Assembly: GCF_036311905.1 (NCBI RefSeq)
Contig: NZ_JAZDCH010000017.1
Coordinates: 1 to 64,000, forward strand
Length of the DNA stretch: 64,000 nt
DNA from: Brachybacterium sp036311905
Lineage (GTDB): Bacteria > Actinomycetota > Actinomycetes > Actinomycetales > Dermabacteraceae
Direction: 5' to 3'
Shown here: positions 7,699 to 16,215 of the stretch, one piece after another
How the letters are laid out: the number at the start of each line of letters is the position of its first letter
Position numbering within the stretch: the stretch's first letter is position 1
The notes under the pieces: model-generated
What the model was told of the DNA's origin: nothing
Seen by the model: only the letters and a program-made list of their open reading frames with translations
The model's database searches: none
Translations under genes and position numbers: made by a program

Positions 7699-9240
7699 TC
7701 AGGCGAGGGGCCCGGTGACCTCCTCGACGGCGGTGAGCACCGAGCCGTCGCGCAGTCGCGCCTCCGCCTCGGCGATGTCCGGGGCGAGGAAGCGGTCCGG
7801 ACCGGGGCCGTCGACGGTGCGCCGCAGCACCGCGATCGCGGCGGCACCCGCGGCCGACGGGGTCAGCGGGGCGCGCAGGTCGATCGCGCGGGCGGCGGTC
7901 AGCAGCTCGATCGCGAGGACCCGGCGGAGATTCTCCACGCTGGTGCGGAGCTTGCGGGCGGCGTGCCAGCCCATCGAGACGTGGTCCTCCTGCATCGCGG
8001 AGGACGGGATCGAGTCCACGCTCGCGGGCACCGCGAGGCGTTTCATCTCCGAAACCAGGGCGGCCTGCGTGTACTGGGCGATCATGAAGCCGGAGTCCAC
8101 GCCGGGGTCGTCGGCGAGGAAGGGCGGCAGGCCGTGGGAGCGGGCCTTGTCGAGCATCCGGTCGGTGCGGCGCTCGGCGATCGAGGCGAGATCCGCGCTC
8201 GCGATCGCGAGGAAGTCCAGCACGTACGCGACGGGCGCCCCGTGGAAGTTGCCGTTGGAGGTGACCGTTCCGTCCTCGAGCACGACGGGGTTGTCGATCG
8301 CGCTCGCGAGCTCCCGGCCGGCGACGGTGCGGGCGTGCTCGATGGTGTCCCGCACCGCCCCGGCGACCTGCGGGGCGCAGCGCAGCGAGTAAGCGTCCTG
8401 CACGCGGGAGCCCTCGGCGGCGACGTCGGCGATGATCCCCGAACCCGCGAGCAGGGCGAGGATGTTCGCGGCCGAGGCCTCCTGGCCCGGATGGGGGCGC
8501 AGCGGGCCGTGCAGCTCCGGGCGGAACACCGTGTCCCGGCCGCGCAGGCCCTGCACCGACAGGGAGGTGGTGAGATCGCTGATCCGCACCAGCTCGTCGA
8601 GGTCCGCGAGCGCCATGAGCAGCATGCCGAGCATGCCGTCGGTCCCGTTGATGAGCGCGAGGCCCTCCTTCTCCTCGAGGAGCACCGGCTCGATCCCGGC
8701 CTCGGCGAGCAGCTCGGCCACGGGCCGCTCCCTGCCGTCGCGGTCGCGGGCCCGACCCTCCCCCATGAGCACGAGCGCGCAGTGGGACAGCGGGGCGAGG
8801 TCCCCCGAGCAGCCGAGCGAGCCGTACTCGTGGACGATCGGGGTGATGCCGGCATCGAGCAGGGCGAGCATCGTCTCGACGACGACGGGGCGCACGCCGG
8901 TGCGACCGGAGGCGAGGGTGCGGGCGCGCAGCAGCATCAGGGCGCGCACCACCTCCGTCTCGACCTCGGGCCCCGCCCCGGCGGCGTGGGAACGGATCAG
9001 CGAGCGCTGCAGGGCGTGGCGCATCGACGGCGGGATCGACGTGTCGGCGAGCGCGCCGAAGCCGGTGGAGACGCCGTAGACGGGGGTCTCCCCCGCGGCG
9101 AGGGCGTCGATGTGGGCGCGGACCGCGGCGACCTGCTCCCGCGCGGCGGGGTCGAGCTCGACGCGCGCCCCGCGACGGGCGACGGCGAGCACGTCCGCGG
9201 CGGTGATCCCGACGGTGGAGAGCGTGACGGTGTGGGTCAT
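7699..9240 (-). CDS. hutH: histidine ammonia-lyase
   Basis: A 513-residue enzyme that removes ammonia from L-histidine to form urocanate, the first step of histidine degradation. The MIO cofactor tripeptide is at residues 144-146 in SLGCSGDLAPLSH; it is Cys-Ser-Gly rather than the commoner Ala-Ser-Gly. N-terminal YGVSTGFGALAD and later SSAMQEDHVSMG match the family. Length is normal. It is the last gene of the minus-strand hutU-hutI-hutH operon, 54 bases after hutI. Control is probably by the IclR regulator at 12632-13417 acting before hutU. Confidence 0.97.
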   Translation of the reverse strand: MTHTVTLSTVGITAADVLAVARRGARVELDPAAREQVAAVRAHIDALAAGETPVYGVSTGFGALADTSIPPSMRHALQRSLIRSHAAGAGPEVETEVVRALMLLRARTLASGRTGVRPVVVETMLALLDAGITPIVHEYGSLGCSGDLAPLSHCALVLMGEGRARDRDGRERPVAELLAEAGIEPVLLEEKEGLALINGTDGMLGMLLMALADLDELVRISDLTTSLSVQGLRGRDTVFRPELHGPLRPHPGQEASAANILALLAGSGIIADVAAEGSRVQDAYSLRCAPQVAGAVRDTIEHARTVAGRELASAIDNPVVLEDGTVTSNGNFHGAPVAYVLDFLAIASADLASIAERRTDRMLDKARSHGLPPFLADDPGVDSGFMIAQYTQAALVSEMKRLAVPASVDSIPSSAMQEDHVSMGWHAARKLRTSVENLRRVLAIELLTAARAIDLRAPLTPSAAGAAAIAVLRRTVDGPGPDRFLAPDIAEAEARLRDGSVLTAVEEVTGPLA

Positions 9241-9294
9241 GAGGAAGTCCTCTCGGTCGATGCGTCGGCTCCGGGAGAGCCGGTGGGGCGGTGG

Positions 9295-10629
9295 TCAGGC
9301 GATCCGCTCCCCGCGACGCCGCACCTGGTGGGTGAGCGGCATGCCGGGGCGGTAGGCGAGGTGGATCGCCGCGGGGGCGTCCAGCACGTGGAGGTCGGCG
9401 CGGGCGCCGATCCCGAGATGGCCGACGTCGGCGCGGCGCAGCGCGAGCGCCCCGCCGCGGGTCGCGGCGCGGAGAGCCTCGTCGAGGCTGAGGTGCATCT
9501 GCAGCACGGCGGTGGAGACGCAGAAGCCCATGGCGCTGGTGTAGCTGGTGCCGGGGTTGCAGTTGGAGGCGATCGCGAGAGCGGCACCGGCGTCGAGGAG
9601 CGCGCGGGCCGGCGCGAGCGGGGCCCGGGTGGAGAGGTCGCAGGCGGGCAGCACGGTCGCGACCGTCGGCCCCGCATCGACCGCGAGCAGGCCGGGCGCC
9701 TCCCCCTCCGCCGCGGCTGGCCCGGTGGCAGACTCGGTGGGCTCCGCCGTCGCCGGCACGGTGGGCCGGGAGGCGGTCGCGGCGAGCGCCTCGATGTCTT
9801 CGGCCGAGAGGTGGTTGAGGTGGTCGACGCTCGCGGCACCGAGCTCGGCGGCGAGCGCGACCCCGCCGCTGCGGCCCAGCTGGTGGCCGTGGACGCGCAG
9901 TCCGAGGCCGGCCGCGGCCCCGGCGCGCAACACCCGCTCGGACTGCTCGGGGGTGAAGGCGCCCTCCTCGCAGAAGACGTCGATCCAGCGCACGTACTCG
10001 GCGACCGCGGCGAGCATCTCCCCGGCGACGAGGTCGACGTAGGACTCGGCCCCGGGCCGGCCGTCCGTGCCGTCGAACTCCCGCGGGACGAGATGGGCGC
10101 CGAGGAAGGTGACCTCGTCGATCTCCCCGTCGGCCGAGAGGGCGGCGAGCAGGCGCGCGGCCCGGGCCTCGTCGGCGACGGTGAGGCCGTAGCCGGTCTT
10201 CGTCTCCATCGTGGTCGTGCCGCCCGCGGCGGCCTCGGCGAGCCGGGCGCACACGAGTCGGCGCAGCCGCTCGTCGGACGCCTCCCGCGTCGCCGCGGTG
10301 GTCACGCCGATGCCGCCCGCCGCATAGGACTGCCCCGCCATCCGGGCCTCGAACTCGGCGGCGCGGTCCCCGTCGAAGACCAGGTGGGAGTGGGAGTCCA
10401 CCCAGCCGGGCAGCACGGCGCGGCCGCCGAGATCCTCGGCCGCATCGGCGGGCGGCGCCTCGGCCTCGGGGCCGGTCCAGGCGATGCGGCCGTCCTCGAT
10501 CACGACGGCGGCGTCGTGGAGCACCTGCTCCTCGGTGACCCGCCCGGGGCGCGCGGGGTCGTCGAGGGCGGGATCGAGGGTCCACAGCTCGGAGATGCCG
10601 GTGAGCAGCATCGAGGTCGGGGCGGCCAT
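9295..10629 (-). CDS. hutI: imidazolonepropionase
   Basis: A 444-residue amidohydrolase that opens the ring of imidazolone-5-propionate to give N-formimidoyl-L-glutamate. The metal pair is His80-x-His82 in WVDSHSHLVFDG (Ser between the histidines instead of the usual Thr), followed by METKTGYGL, VHGHQLG and VDHLNHLS. Residues about 285-320 are an Ala/Pro/Thr-rich insert between conserved blocks, probably a surface loop that lengthens the protein by some 35 residues. It follows hutU by 11 bases and precedes hutH in one operon. Confidence 0.95.
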   Translation of the reverse strand: MAAPTSMLLTGISELWTLDPALDDPARPGRVTEEQVLHDAAVVIEDGRIAWTGPEAEAPPADAAEDLGGRAVLPGWVDSHSHLVFDGDRAAEFEARMAGQSYAAGGIGVTTAATREASDERLRRLVCARLAEAAAGGTTTMETKTGYGLTVADEARAARLLAALSADGEIDEVTFLGAHLVPREFDGTDGRPGAESYVDLVAGEMLAAVAEYVRWIDVFCEEGAFTPEQSERVLRAGAAAGLGLRVHGHQLGRSGGVALAAELGAASVDHLNHLSAEDIEALAATASRPTVPATAEPTESATGPAAAEGEAPGLLAVDAGPTVATVLPACDLSTRAPLAPARALLDAGAALAIASNCNPGTSYTSAMGFCVSTAVLQMHLSLDEALRAATRGGALALRRADVGHLGIGARADLHVLDAPAAIHLAYRPGMPLTHQVRRRGERIA

Positions 10630-10640
10630 CGGCGTGCTCC

Positions 10641-12323
10641 TCAGTCCCGTCGGGTGGGGGTCATCGGGATGCGCACACCGCGCTCGTGGGCGACCTGGTC
10701 GGCGCGCGAGTAGCCGGCGTCGACGTGGCGGATGACGCCCATCGCCGGGTCGTTGGTGAGCAGGCGCTCGAGCTTGCGCCGGGCGAGGTCGGTGCCGTCG
10801 GCGAGGCCGACCTGGCCGGCGTGGATCGAGCGGCCGATGCCGACGCCGCCGCCGTGGTGGATCGACACCCAGGTCGCGCCGGAGCTGGTGGCGGTCAGGG
10901 CGTTCAGCAGCGGCCAGTCGGCGATCGCATCGGAGCCGTCGAGCATCGCCTCGGTCTCCCGGTAGGGGGAGGCGACGGAGCCGGAGTCGAGATGGTCGCG
11001 GCCGATGACGATGGGGGCCTTGACCTTCCCCTCGCGGACGAGGTCGTTGAAGAGCATCCCGGCCTGGTGGCGCTCGCCGTAGCCGAGCCAGCAGATGCGG
11101 GCGGGCAGGCCCTCGAACTCGACGTGCTCGCCGGCCGCGTCGAGCCAGCGGTGCAGGTGCTCGTTCTCGGGGAAGAGCTCCTTGAGCGCGGCGTCGGTGA
11201 CGGCGATGTCCTCGGGGTCGCCGGACAGCGCGACCCAGCGGAACGGGCCGAGGCCCTCGCAGAACAGGGGGCGGATGTAGGCGGGGACGAAGCCGGGGAA
11301 GGCGAAGGCGCGGTCGTAGCCGGCGTGGCGGGCCTCGTCGCGGATCGAGTTGCCGTAGTCGAACACCTCGGCGCCGGCGTCCTGAAACTCGACCATGGCC
11401 TGGACCTGGCGGGCCATGGCCTCGCGGGACTTCTTGGTGAACCCCTCGGCGTCGGCCTCGGCCTCGCGCTGCCAGTCCTCGACGGAGATCTCGGAGGGGA
11501 GGTAGCTCAGCGGGTCGTGGGCGGAGGTCTGGTCGGTGACCACGTCGATCTGCAGGTCACCGGCGCGGTGGCGCTCGAGCAGGGCGGGGAAGACGTCCGC
11601 CGCGTTGCCGACGATGCCGATCGAGACGCCGCGCTTCTCGGCCTTGGCGGCGTTGGCGCGGGCGATCGCGTCCTCGAGGTCGTCGGCGATCTCGGTGAGA
11701 TAGCGCTTGGCGACACGGCGCTCGAGGCGGGAGCGGTCCACGTCCACGATCAGGCACACGCCGTCGTTGAGGGTGACGGCGAGCGGCTGCGCGCCGCCCA
11801 TGCCGCCGCAGCCGCCGGTGAGGGTGATGGTGCCGGCGAGGGTGCCGCCGAAGCGCTTCTGCGCCACGGCCGCGAAGGTCTCGAAGGTGCCCTGCAGGAT
11901 GCCCTGGGTGGCGATGTAGATCCAGGACCCCGCTGTCATCTGGCCGTACATCATGAGGCCCTCGGCCTCGAGCTTGCGGAACTCGGGCCAGGTCGCCCAG
12001 TCGCCGACGAGGTTGGAGTTCGCGAGCAGCACGCGCGGGGCCCACTCGTTCGTGCGCAGCACGCCGACGGGCTTGCCGGACTGGACCAGCAGGGTCTCGT
12101 CGTCCTCGAGGTCCTTGAGGGTGTCGACGATCGCGTCGAAGGCCTCCCAGGAGCGGGCGGCGCGGCCGGTCCCGCCGTAGACCACCAGGTCATCGGGGCG
12201 CTCGGCGACCTCGGGGTCGAGGTTGTTCATGAGCATGCGCAGCGGCGCCTCGGTCTGCCAGGACTTGGCGGAGAGGGCGGTGCCGCGGTCAGCGCGGACG
12301 GGGCGGGCTCCGGGGAGGGACAT
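10641..12323 (-). CDS. hutU: urocanate hydratase
   Basis: A 560-residue urocanase that converts urocanate to imidazolonepropionate with tightly bound NAD+. Clear motifs are GGTGRAARSWEAFD near the N-terminus, the Gly-rich LTGGCGGMGGAQPLAVTLN, and YGNSIRDEARHAGYDRAF followed by PLFCEGLGPFRWVALSGDPED, which holds the conserved active-site Cys. The start at 12323 has an AAGGAG ribosome site and gives the usual family length; the frame extends 17 codons further without support. It is the first gene of the hut operon, with a palindromic operator 90 bases upstream. Confidence 0.97.
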   Translation of the reverse strand: MSLPGARPVRADRGTALSAKSWQTEAPLRMLMNNLDPEVAERPDDLVVYGGTGRAARSWEAFDAIVDTLKDLEDDETLLVQSGKPVGVLRTNEWAPRVLLANSNLVGDWATWPEFRKLEAEGLMMYGQMTAGSWIYIATQGILQGTFETFAAVAQKRFGGTLAGTITLTGGCGGMGGAQPLAVTLNDGVCLIVDVDRSRLERRVAKRYLTEIADDLEDAIARANAAKAEKRGVSIGIVGNAADVFPALLERHRAGDLQIDVVTDQTSAHDPLSYLPSEISVEDWQREAEADAEGFTKKSREAMARQVQAMVEFQDAGAEVFDYGNSIRDEARHAGYDRAFAFPGFVPAYIRPLFCEGLGPFRWVALSGDPEDIAVTDAALKELFPENEHLHRWLDAAGEHVEFEGLPARICWLGYGERHQAGMLFNDLVREGKVKAPIVIGRDHLDSGSVASPYRETEAMLDGSDAIADWPLLNALTATSSGATWVSIHHGGGVGIGRSIHAGQVGLADGTDLARRKLERLLTNDPAMGVIRHVDAGYSRADQVAHERGVRIPMTPTRRD

Positions 12324-12412
12324 CGTCGGCTCCTTCGTCGAGAGGGGTCTCGGGGGTTCTCCCCAGGACATCACCGCCCCGGGGCCGGGTCGAGGGGCCG
12401 GATCGCAGTGAT

Positions 12413-12428
12413 GTCCGGGATCCCGGAC
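12413..12428. promoter_or_regulatory. palindromic operator before hutU
   Basis: A perfect 16-base palindrome GTCCGGGATCCCGGAC, 90 bases before the hutU start. A second palindrome of the same plan (GTCCGG-N4-CCGGAC) lies 88 bases before hutG. From memory, the IclR-type HutR of Corynebacterium glutamicum binds a site resembling TCTGwwATwCCAGA, whose invariant positions this palindrome matches. It is likely bound by the adjacent IclR protein. Confidence 0.65.
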
Positions 12429-12463
12429 TGGCGATACCCGAGCTCAAGCACACGCGCACTCCC

Positions 12464-12513
12464 ACGCCGACGCCGACGCGGACGCCGACGCCGACGCGGA
12501 CGCGGACGCGGAC
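12464..12513. repeat. hexamer tandem repeat (GACGCC/GACGCG)
   Basis: About eight copies of a GACGCS hexamer run up to the left edge of palindrome A1. No coding function is apparent. Confidence 0.8.
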
Positions 12514-12581
12514 ATTACTCGCGAGTCATGTGCATCTCTGTTCCGTGGAGGGAACACAGGCGCACATGACCGATCGGTCAC
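12514..12581. repeat. palindrome family A, copy A1
   Basis: A 68-bp near-perfect hairpin: arms AGTCATGTGC...CTGTTCC and GGAACACAGGCGCACATGAC. It is the same length as, and alignable along its whole length with, copies at 55016-55083 and 56200-56267. It lies between hutU and the upstream iclR gene, both on the minus strand. The rest of the 12324-12631 gap holds the hut operator and a hexamer repeat and no gene. Confidence 0.85.
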
Positions 12582-12631
12582 CGGCGAGGTGGGCGGGGCG
12601 GGAGGGTGGGGGCTGGGCGAGCGGCGTGGGG

Positions 12632-13417
12632 TCAGCGCGGGGGCGCTCCGGTCCGCCCACCGAGGCGCCGCGTGATCTCCTCCGCAGCGCGACGCACCGA
12701 GGCGGCTAGGCGCTCGCGCTCGGCCGGGCCGACGCGGGCCTCGACGAAGGTCAGCGCCACGGCGGCGGCGGGCCAGCCGGCATGGTCCCGCACGACGGCG
12801 GCGACAGAGCCCATCTCGTCGCTGACCTCCCCGGACTCCCTCGCGACCCCGTCGGCCCGCACGGCCGTCAGCAGCTCCCGCAGCGCCTTCGGCGTGGAGG
12901 GGCCGGGAGCGTCGGTGCGGGCGGCGAAGTCGGCCGCGGTGCCATAGAGGGCGCGCAGCTGCGCGGCGGGCAGGTGGGCGAGGATCGCGCGGCCGCTCGC
13001 CGTGAGATGGGCGGGGATCCGCACGCCGACGTCGGTGACGAGGCTCGGCCGGTTCCGGGCGCGCTCCTCGACGACGTAGAGCACGTCCCGGCCGTGCAGC
13101 ACCGCGAGGTGCCCGCTCTCCCCCACCTCGTCGACCATCGCCTCGACGACCCGTCGGCCGATCCGGGCCAGCGGCTCCTGGCGCAGATAGGCGCCGGAGA
13201 GCTCGTGCGCCGCCGGCCCCAGCCCGTACAGCCGCTCCTGCTCGAGGTGCAGGACGTACCCGTGCTCGACGAGAGTCGCGAGCAGGTCGTAGGTGCGAGA
13301 GCGCGGCAGGTCCAGCTCCTGCGCGATGCGCGCGGCGGGCACCGGGGCGCGTCGCGAGGCGAGGAACGTCAGCAGGCGCAGCGTCGCGTCGGCCGCGGGG
13401 ACTTTCGGGGAGGTCAT
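12632..13417 (-). CDS. IclR family regulator, likely HutR
   Basis: A 261-residue IclR-type protein: N-terminal winged helix at residues 8-65 (TLRLLTFLASRRAPVPAARI...LPRSRTYDLLATL), then an effector domain with SGHLAVLHGRDVLYV, RIPAHLTASGRAILAHL and SGEVSDEMGSVAAVV. It lies between hutU and a formate/nitrite-type channel gene, 11 bases after the latter, with hutG divergent beyond. IclR proteins control hut genes in corynebacteria, and matching palindromes occur before hutU and hutG, so a hut regulator role is likely. I leave the symbol blank because this rests on context. Confidence 0.85.
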   Translation of the reverse strand: MTSPKVPAADATLRLLTFLASRRAPVPAARIAQELDLPRSRTYDLLATLVEHGYVLHLEQERLYGLGPAAHELSGAYLRQEPLARIGRRVVEAMVDEVGESGHLAVLHGRDVLYVVEERARNRPSLVTDVGVRIPAHLTASGRAILAHLPAAQLRALYGTAADFAARTDAPGPSTPKALRELLTAVRADGVARESGEVSDEMGSVAAVVRDHAGWPAAAVALTFVEARVGPAERERLAASVRRAAEEITRRLGGRTGAPPR

Positions 13418-13428
13418 GGTAGGCGCCA

Positions 13429-14433
13429 CTATGACACCCCGGCGCCCGGGGATCGGCCCCTGCCCGCGCCCTCCTGCTCCCGCTCCCGCCGCTGGGCCTG
13501 CCTCTCCGCCGTGGACAGCTCCCAGGTGCGCACCAGGCGCGGGAGAGTGAGGATGACGAGCCCGCCGACCATGTTCAGCGGGATCACCCAGCTGAACCAG
13601 ACCAGCCACTCGAGGTAGGTGGTCGGATCGCCCGCGTGCATCGACGCGAAGACCACGACCGAGCCGAGGGCGCCGTGCAGCATCCCGAGGCCCACCACCA
13701 GCAGCCCGGAGATGAGCGCGTTCGCGAGCGTCGCGATGCCCTCGTTCGAGCCCTGGCTCATCCGGGTCACGAGGGTGATCGTGAAGCCGGCGAGCACGGC
13801 GAGCGCCCCGGTCTCGAGGGTCAGACCGGGGTCGAGATAGCTCGCGGTGGTCTCGCGCAGCACGTCCTCGAAGCGGGGGAACGCCGCGATCACCACCCAG
13901 GTGAAGGCCCATCCGCCCACCAGGTTCGTGACGAGGGTGACCGCCCACAGTCGCAGCAGCTGCGGCCAGGTGCCGTGCCCGGCCATGATCGCGTTGATGG
14001 GAACGAGGAACTCCTCGGTGAACAGCTCCGAGTGCGCGAGCCGCAGCGCGTAGAGACCGATACCGAAGGCGAGCCCGCCGAGCAGCTTGGAGCCGGTCGC
14101 GTCGACCACCGCGAGCATCGCCAGCAGGCCCAGGCCCACGTCGATCCCGCCGAAGAGCCCGGTGACCACGAGCGCGCGCCAGGTGCGGTTCAGCCGGTTC
14201 GCGCCCTCGGTGACGGTGTTCTCGAATTCCTCGACGAGGGCGTCCTCGACGGCGTTGTCGCGTTCGCCCAGGCGTCGGCGCTCCGCCGCCTCGTCGGTAT
14301 CGGCCGGGTGCTCGGCGGCCTCCGGCTGCTCGTCCGCTCCCGACTTCTCGGCGGCCACCGACGGCTCGGTCGCCTCCGGCTGCCCGGACTCCGCCGGCCC
14401 CTTGTTCTCCGACGTCTCCGCGGTCCCTGCCAT
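13429..14433 (-). CDS. formate/nitrite transporter (FNT) family channel
   Basis: A 334-residue protein. Residues 1-85 are very acidic (Glu/Asp/Ala-rich), followed by about six helices with the FNT-like motif SELFTEEFLVPINAIMAG and a second NEGIATLANALISGLLVVG half; the C-terminus is basic. FNT channels move formate, nitrite or hydrosulfide. It is transcribed with the IclR gene (11-base gap) and is divergent from hutG. HutG releases formamide, so a link to one-carbon products of histidine breakdown is possible but not shown. An imperfect GTCC-N5-GGAC dyad at 14462-14474 sits close before the start. Confidence 0.85.
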   Translation of the reverse strand: MAGTAETSENKGPAESGQPEATEPSVAAEKSGADEQPEAAEHPADTDEAAERRRLGERDNAVEDALVEEFENTVTEGANRLNRTWRALVVTGLFGGIDVGLGLLAMLAVVDATGSKLLGGLAFGIGLYALRLAHSELFTEEFLVPINAIMAGHGTWPQLLRLWAVTLVTNLVGGWAFTWVVIAAFPRFEDVLRETTASYLDPGLTLETGALAVLAGFTITLVTRMSQGSNEGIATLANALISGLLVVGLGMLHGALGSVVVFASMHAGDPTTYLEWLVWFSWVIPLNMVGGLVILTLPRLVRTWELSTAERQAQRREREQEGAGRGRSPGAGVS

Positions 14434-14560
14434 GGTGCCTCCTCGTCGTCACGTGGTCGCGGTCCGGATTGGACGACGCCGGGCACCGGCGGCCGGCGCC
14501 GGCACCTCGGCCGGGCCCGTGCTCGTGCCCGGTCCATCCGGGCGAGACCGTGCCCGGTCC

Positions 14561-14576
14561 GTCCGGCGGGCCGGAC
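14561..14576. promoter_or_regulatory. palindromic operator before hutG
   Basis: A perfect palindrome GTCCGGCGGGCCGGAC in the hutG/FNT divergent region, with the same half-site and spacing as the hutU palindrome at 12413-12428. It is a likely second site of the IclR regulator. The rest of the 14434-14664 gap is GC-rich without further features beyond an AGGAG ribosome site before hutG. Confidence 0.6.
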
Positions 14577-14664
14577 GCTGGACGTCGACCGGCGGATCCG
14601 CGCCCCGCTCCCGGTGCCATGATGGGCTGAACCTACCCCCTGCCGACGCGATCAGGAGACATCG

Positions 14665-15768
14665 ATGACGAGCTCCCCCGCCCCCGCGACCGAGTGGACT
14701 GGACGACACGACGGCGACGGCCCCGAGCACGCTCGCTGGCACCAGGCGGTGCGCGTCGTCGGAGCCGGGACGGGCAGCGCGACGACGGGTGCCGCGACCA
14801 CGGACGGCGCGCCGGCCCCCGCGAGCTCCGGCGCCGCAGCCGTCGATGCTGCGGCGCCCGGAGCCACGGCCCCCGTCACGGCACCGGATCCCGCCGCCGA
14901 TCACGTGGCGCTGCTGGGCTTCCGCTCCGAGGAGGGGGTGCGCCGCAACCGCGGCCGGGTCGGGGCGGCCGACGGTCCCGCGGCGCTGCGCCGGGCGCTC
15001 GCCCCGATGGCGCTGCACGGCCCGCTCGCCCGCGGCGAGGTGGAGCTGCACGACCTCGGCGACGCCGCGACCGTCGGCGAAGATCTCGAGGCGGGGCAGA
15101 CCGCGGCCGCAGCGCTGACCGCGCACGGCCTGGACCGGGCCGGCTCCCGTCTGACCGTCGTGCTCGGTGGCGGACACGAGACCGCGTGGTCCTCGTACCG
15201 GGGGCTGATGGACTCGGGCATCGGCCCGCGCGCCGGCCGGAGCTGGGGCGTGCTGAATCTCGATGCGCACTTCGACCTGCGCGAGGAGCCGCGCCCCACC
15301 TCCGGCACGCCCTTCGCGCAGATGGCCGCCGCCGAGCAGGCCGCGGGCCGGGACCTGCACTACGCGGCCCTGGGGATCGCCGAGCCCTCGAACACGGGCG
15401 CGCTGTTCGCGCGGGCCCGTGAGCTGGGCGTCCGCTGGTGGACGGACGAGCACTGCCTCGCCGCGGGGGCCGAGGGGATCACCCGGTTCGTCGAGGACTT
15501 CGCCGCGGAGCTGGACGTCCTCTACCTGACCATCGACCTCGACGTGCTGCCCGCCGCGGTCGCCCCGGGGGTCTCGGCCCCCGCGGGCCTCGGGGTGCCG
15601 CTGCCGCTGATCGTCGCGGCCGTGCGCGCCGCGGCCGGTTCCGGGAAGCTCGCCCTGCTGGACGTGGTCGAGCTGAACCCGTCCCTCGACGTCGACTCGC
15701 GCACCGCCCGCACCGCCGCCCGGCTGATCGACGAGGCGGTGCGCACCGTGACCGGCTCCCGCGCCTGA
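14665..15768 (+). CDS. hutG: formimidoylglutamase
   Basis: A 367-residue ureohydrolase-fold enzyme that splits N-formimidoyl-L-glutamate into glutamate and formamide, the last hut step. Binuclear manganese ligands are visible: GGGHETAW, LDAHFDLR and TIDLDVLPAAVAPGVSAP. An Ala/Thr/Pro-rich stretch at residues 33-75 is unusual and probably disordered. It is divergent from the hut regulator/FNT unit, with the shared operator 88 bases upstream. The start at 14665 has an AGGAG site. It ends 15 bases from a convergent acetyltransferase gene. Confidence 0.93.
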   Translation: MTSSPAPATEWTGRHDGDGPEHARWHQAVRVVGAGTGSATTGAATTDGAPAPASSGAAAVDAAAPGATAPVTAPDPAADHVALLGFRSEEGVRRNRGRVGAADGPAALRRALAPMALHGPLARGEVELHDLGDAATVGEDLEAGQTAAAALTAHGLDRAGSRLTVVLGGGHETAWSSYRGLMDSGIGPRAGRSWGVLNLDAHFDLREEPRPTSGTPFAQMAAAEQAAGRDLHYAALGIAEPSNTGALFARARELGVRWWTDEHCLAAGAEGITRFVEDFAAELDVLYLTIDLDVLPAAVAPGVSAPAGLGVPLPLIVAAVRAAAGSGKLALLDVVELNPSLDVDSRTARTAARLIDEAVRTVTGSRA

Positions 15769-15783
15769 CCTCGACCATCCTGC

Positions 15784-16215
15784 TCAGCGCAGTCGCACGA
15801 AGGAGCGCAGTCCCGCCTCGTGGTCGTGGGCCTCGACGAAGCCGAGCGCCTCGTAGAAGGCACGCTGCCCGGGATCCGCGTCGGTGAGCAGCACGTGCTG
15901 CCGCACCTCGCCGAACGGGGCCAGCGCCGCCTCGACGAGTCGTCGGCCGATCCCCTGTCCCTGTGACTCGGGCCGGACCAGCACGTCCTGCAGGTACGCG
16001 ATGACGGCTCCGTCCCCGACCGTCCGCGCGAGGCCGATCAGGTCGCCGTCGCGCCGTGCGGTGACCACCGATCCGCTCCCGGAGAAGGCGCGCTCGAGGA
16101 TCGCTGGGTCCTCGGTGTACGCGCTCCACCCGACCGCGTCGTAGAGGTCGAGCGCCTCGCCGAGCGCGGGCACCTCGGCGCGGACCACGACCCCGCCACC
16201 TGCCGCGTCGCTCAC
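15784..16215 (-). CDS. GNAT family N-acetyltransferase
   Basis: A 143-residue acetyltransferase. The acetyl-CoA loop is VRPESQGQGIGRRLV near residues 80-94, preceded by AYLQDVLV and followed by DADPGQRAFYEALGFVEAHDHE, the usual C-terminal pattern. The substrate is unknown. The start is a GTG at 16215 that overlaps the stop of the upstream DinB-type gene (GTGA), so the two are translationally coupled. Confidence 0.85.
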   Translation of the reverse strand: MSDAAGGGVVVRAEVPALGEALDLYDAVGWSAYTEDPAILERAFSGSGSVVTARRDGDLIGLARTVGDGAVIAYLQDVLVRPESQGQGIGRRLVEAALAPFGEVRQHVLLTDADPGQRAFYEALGFVEAHDHEAGLRSFVRLR

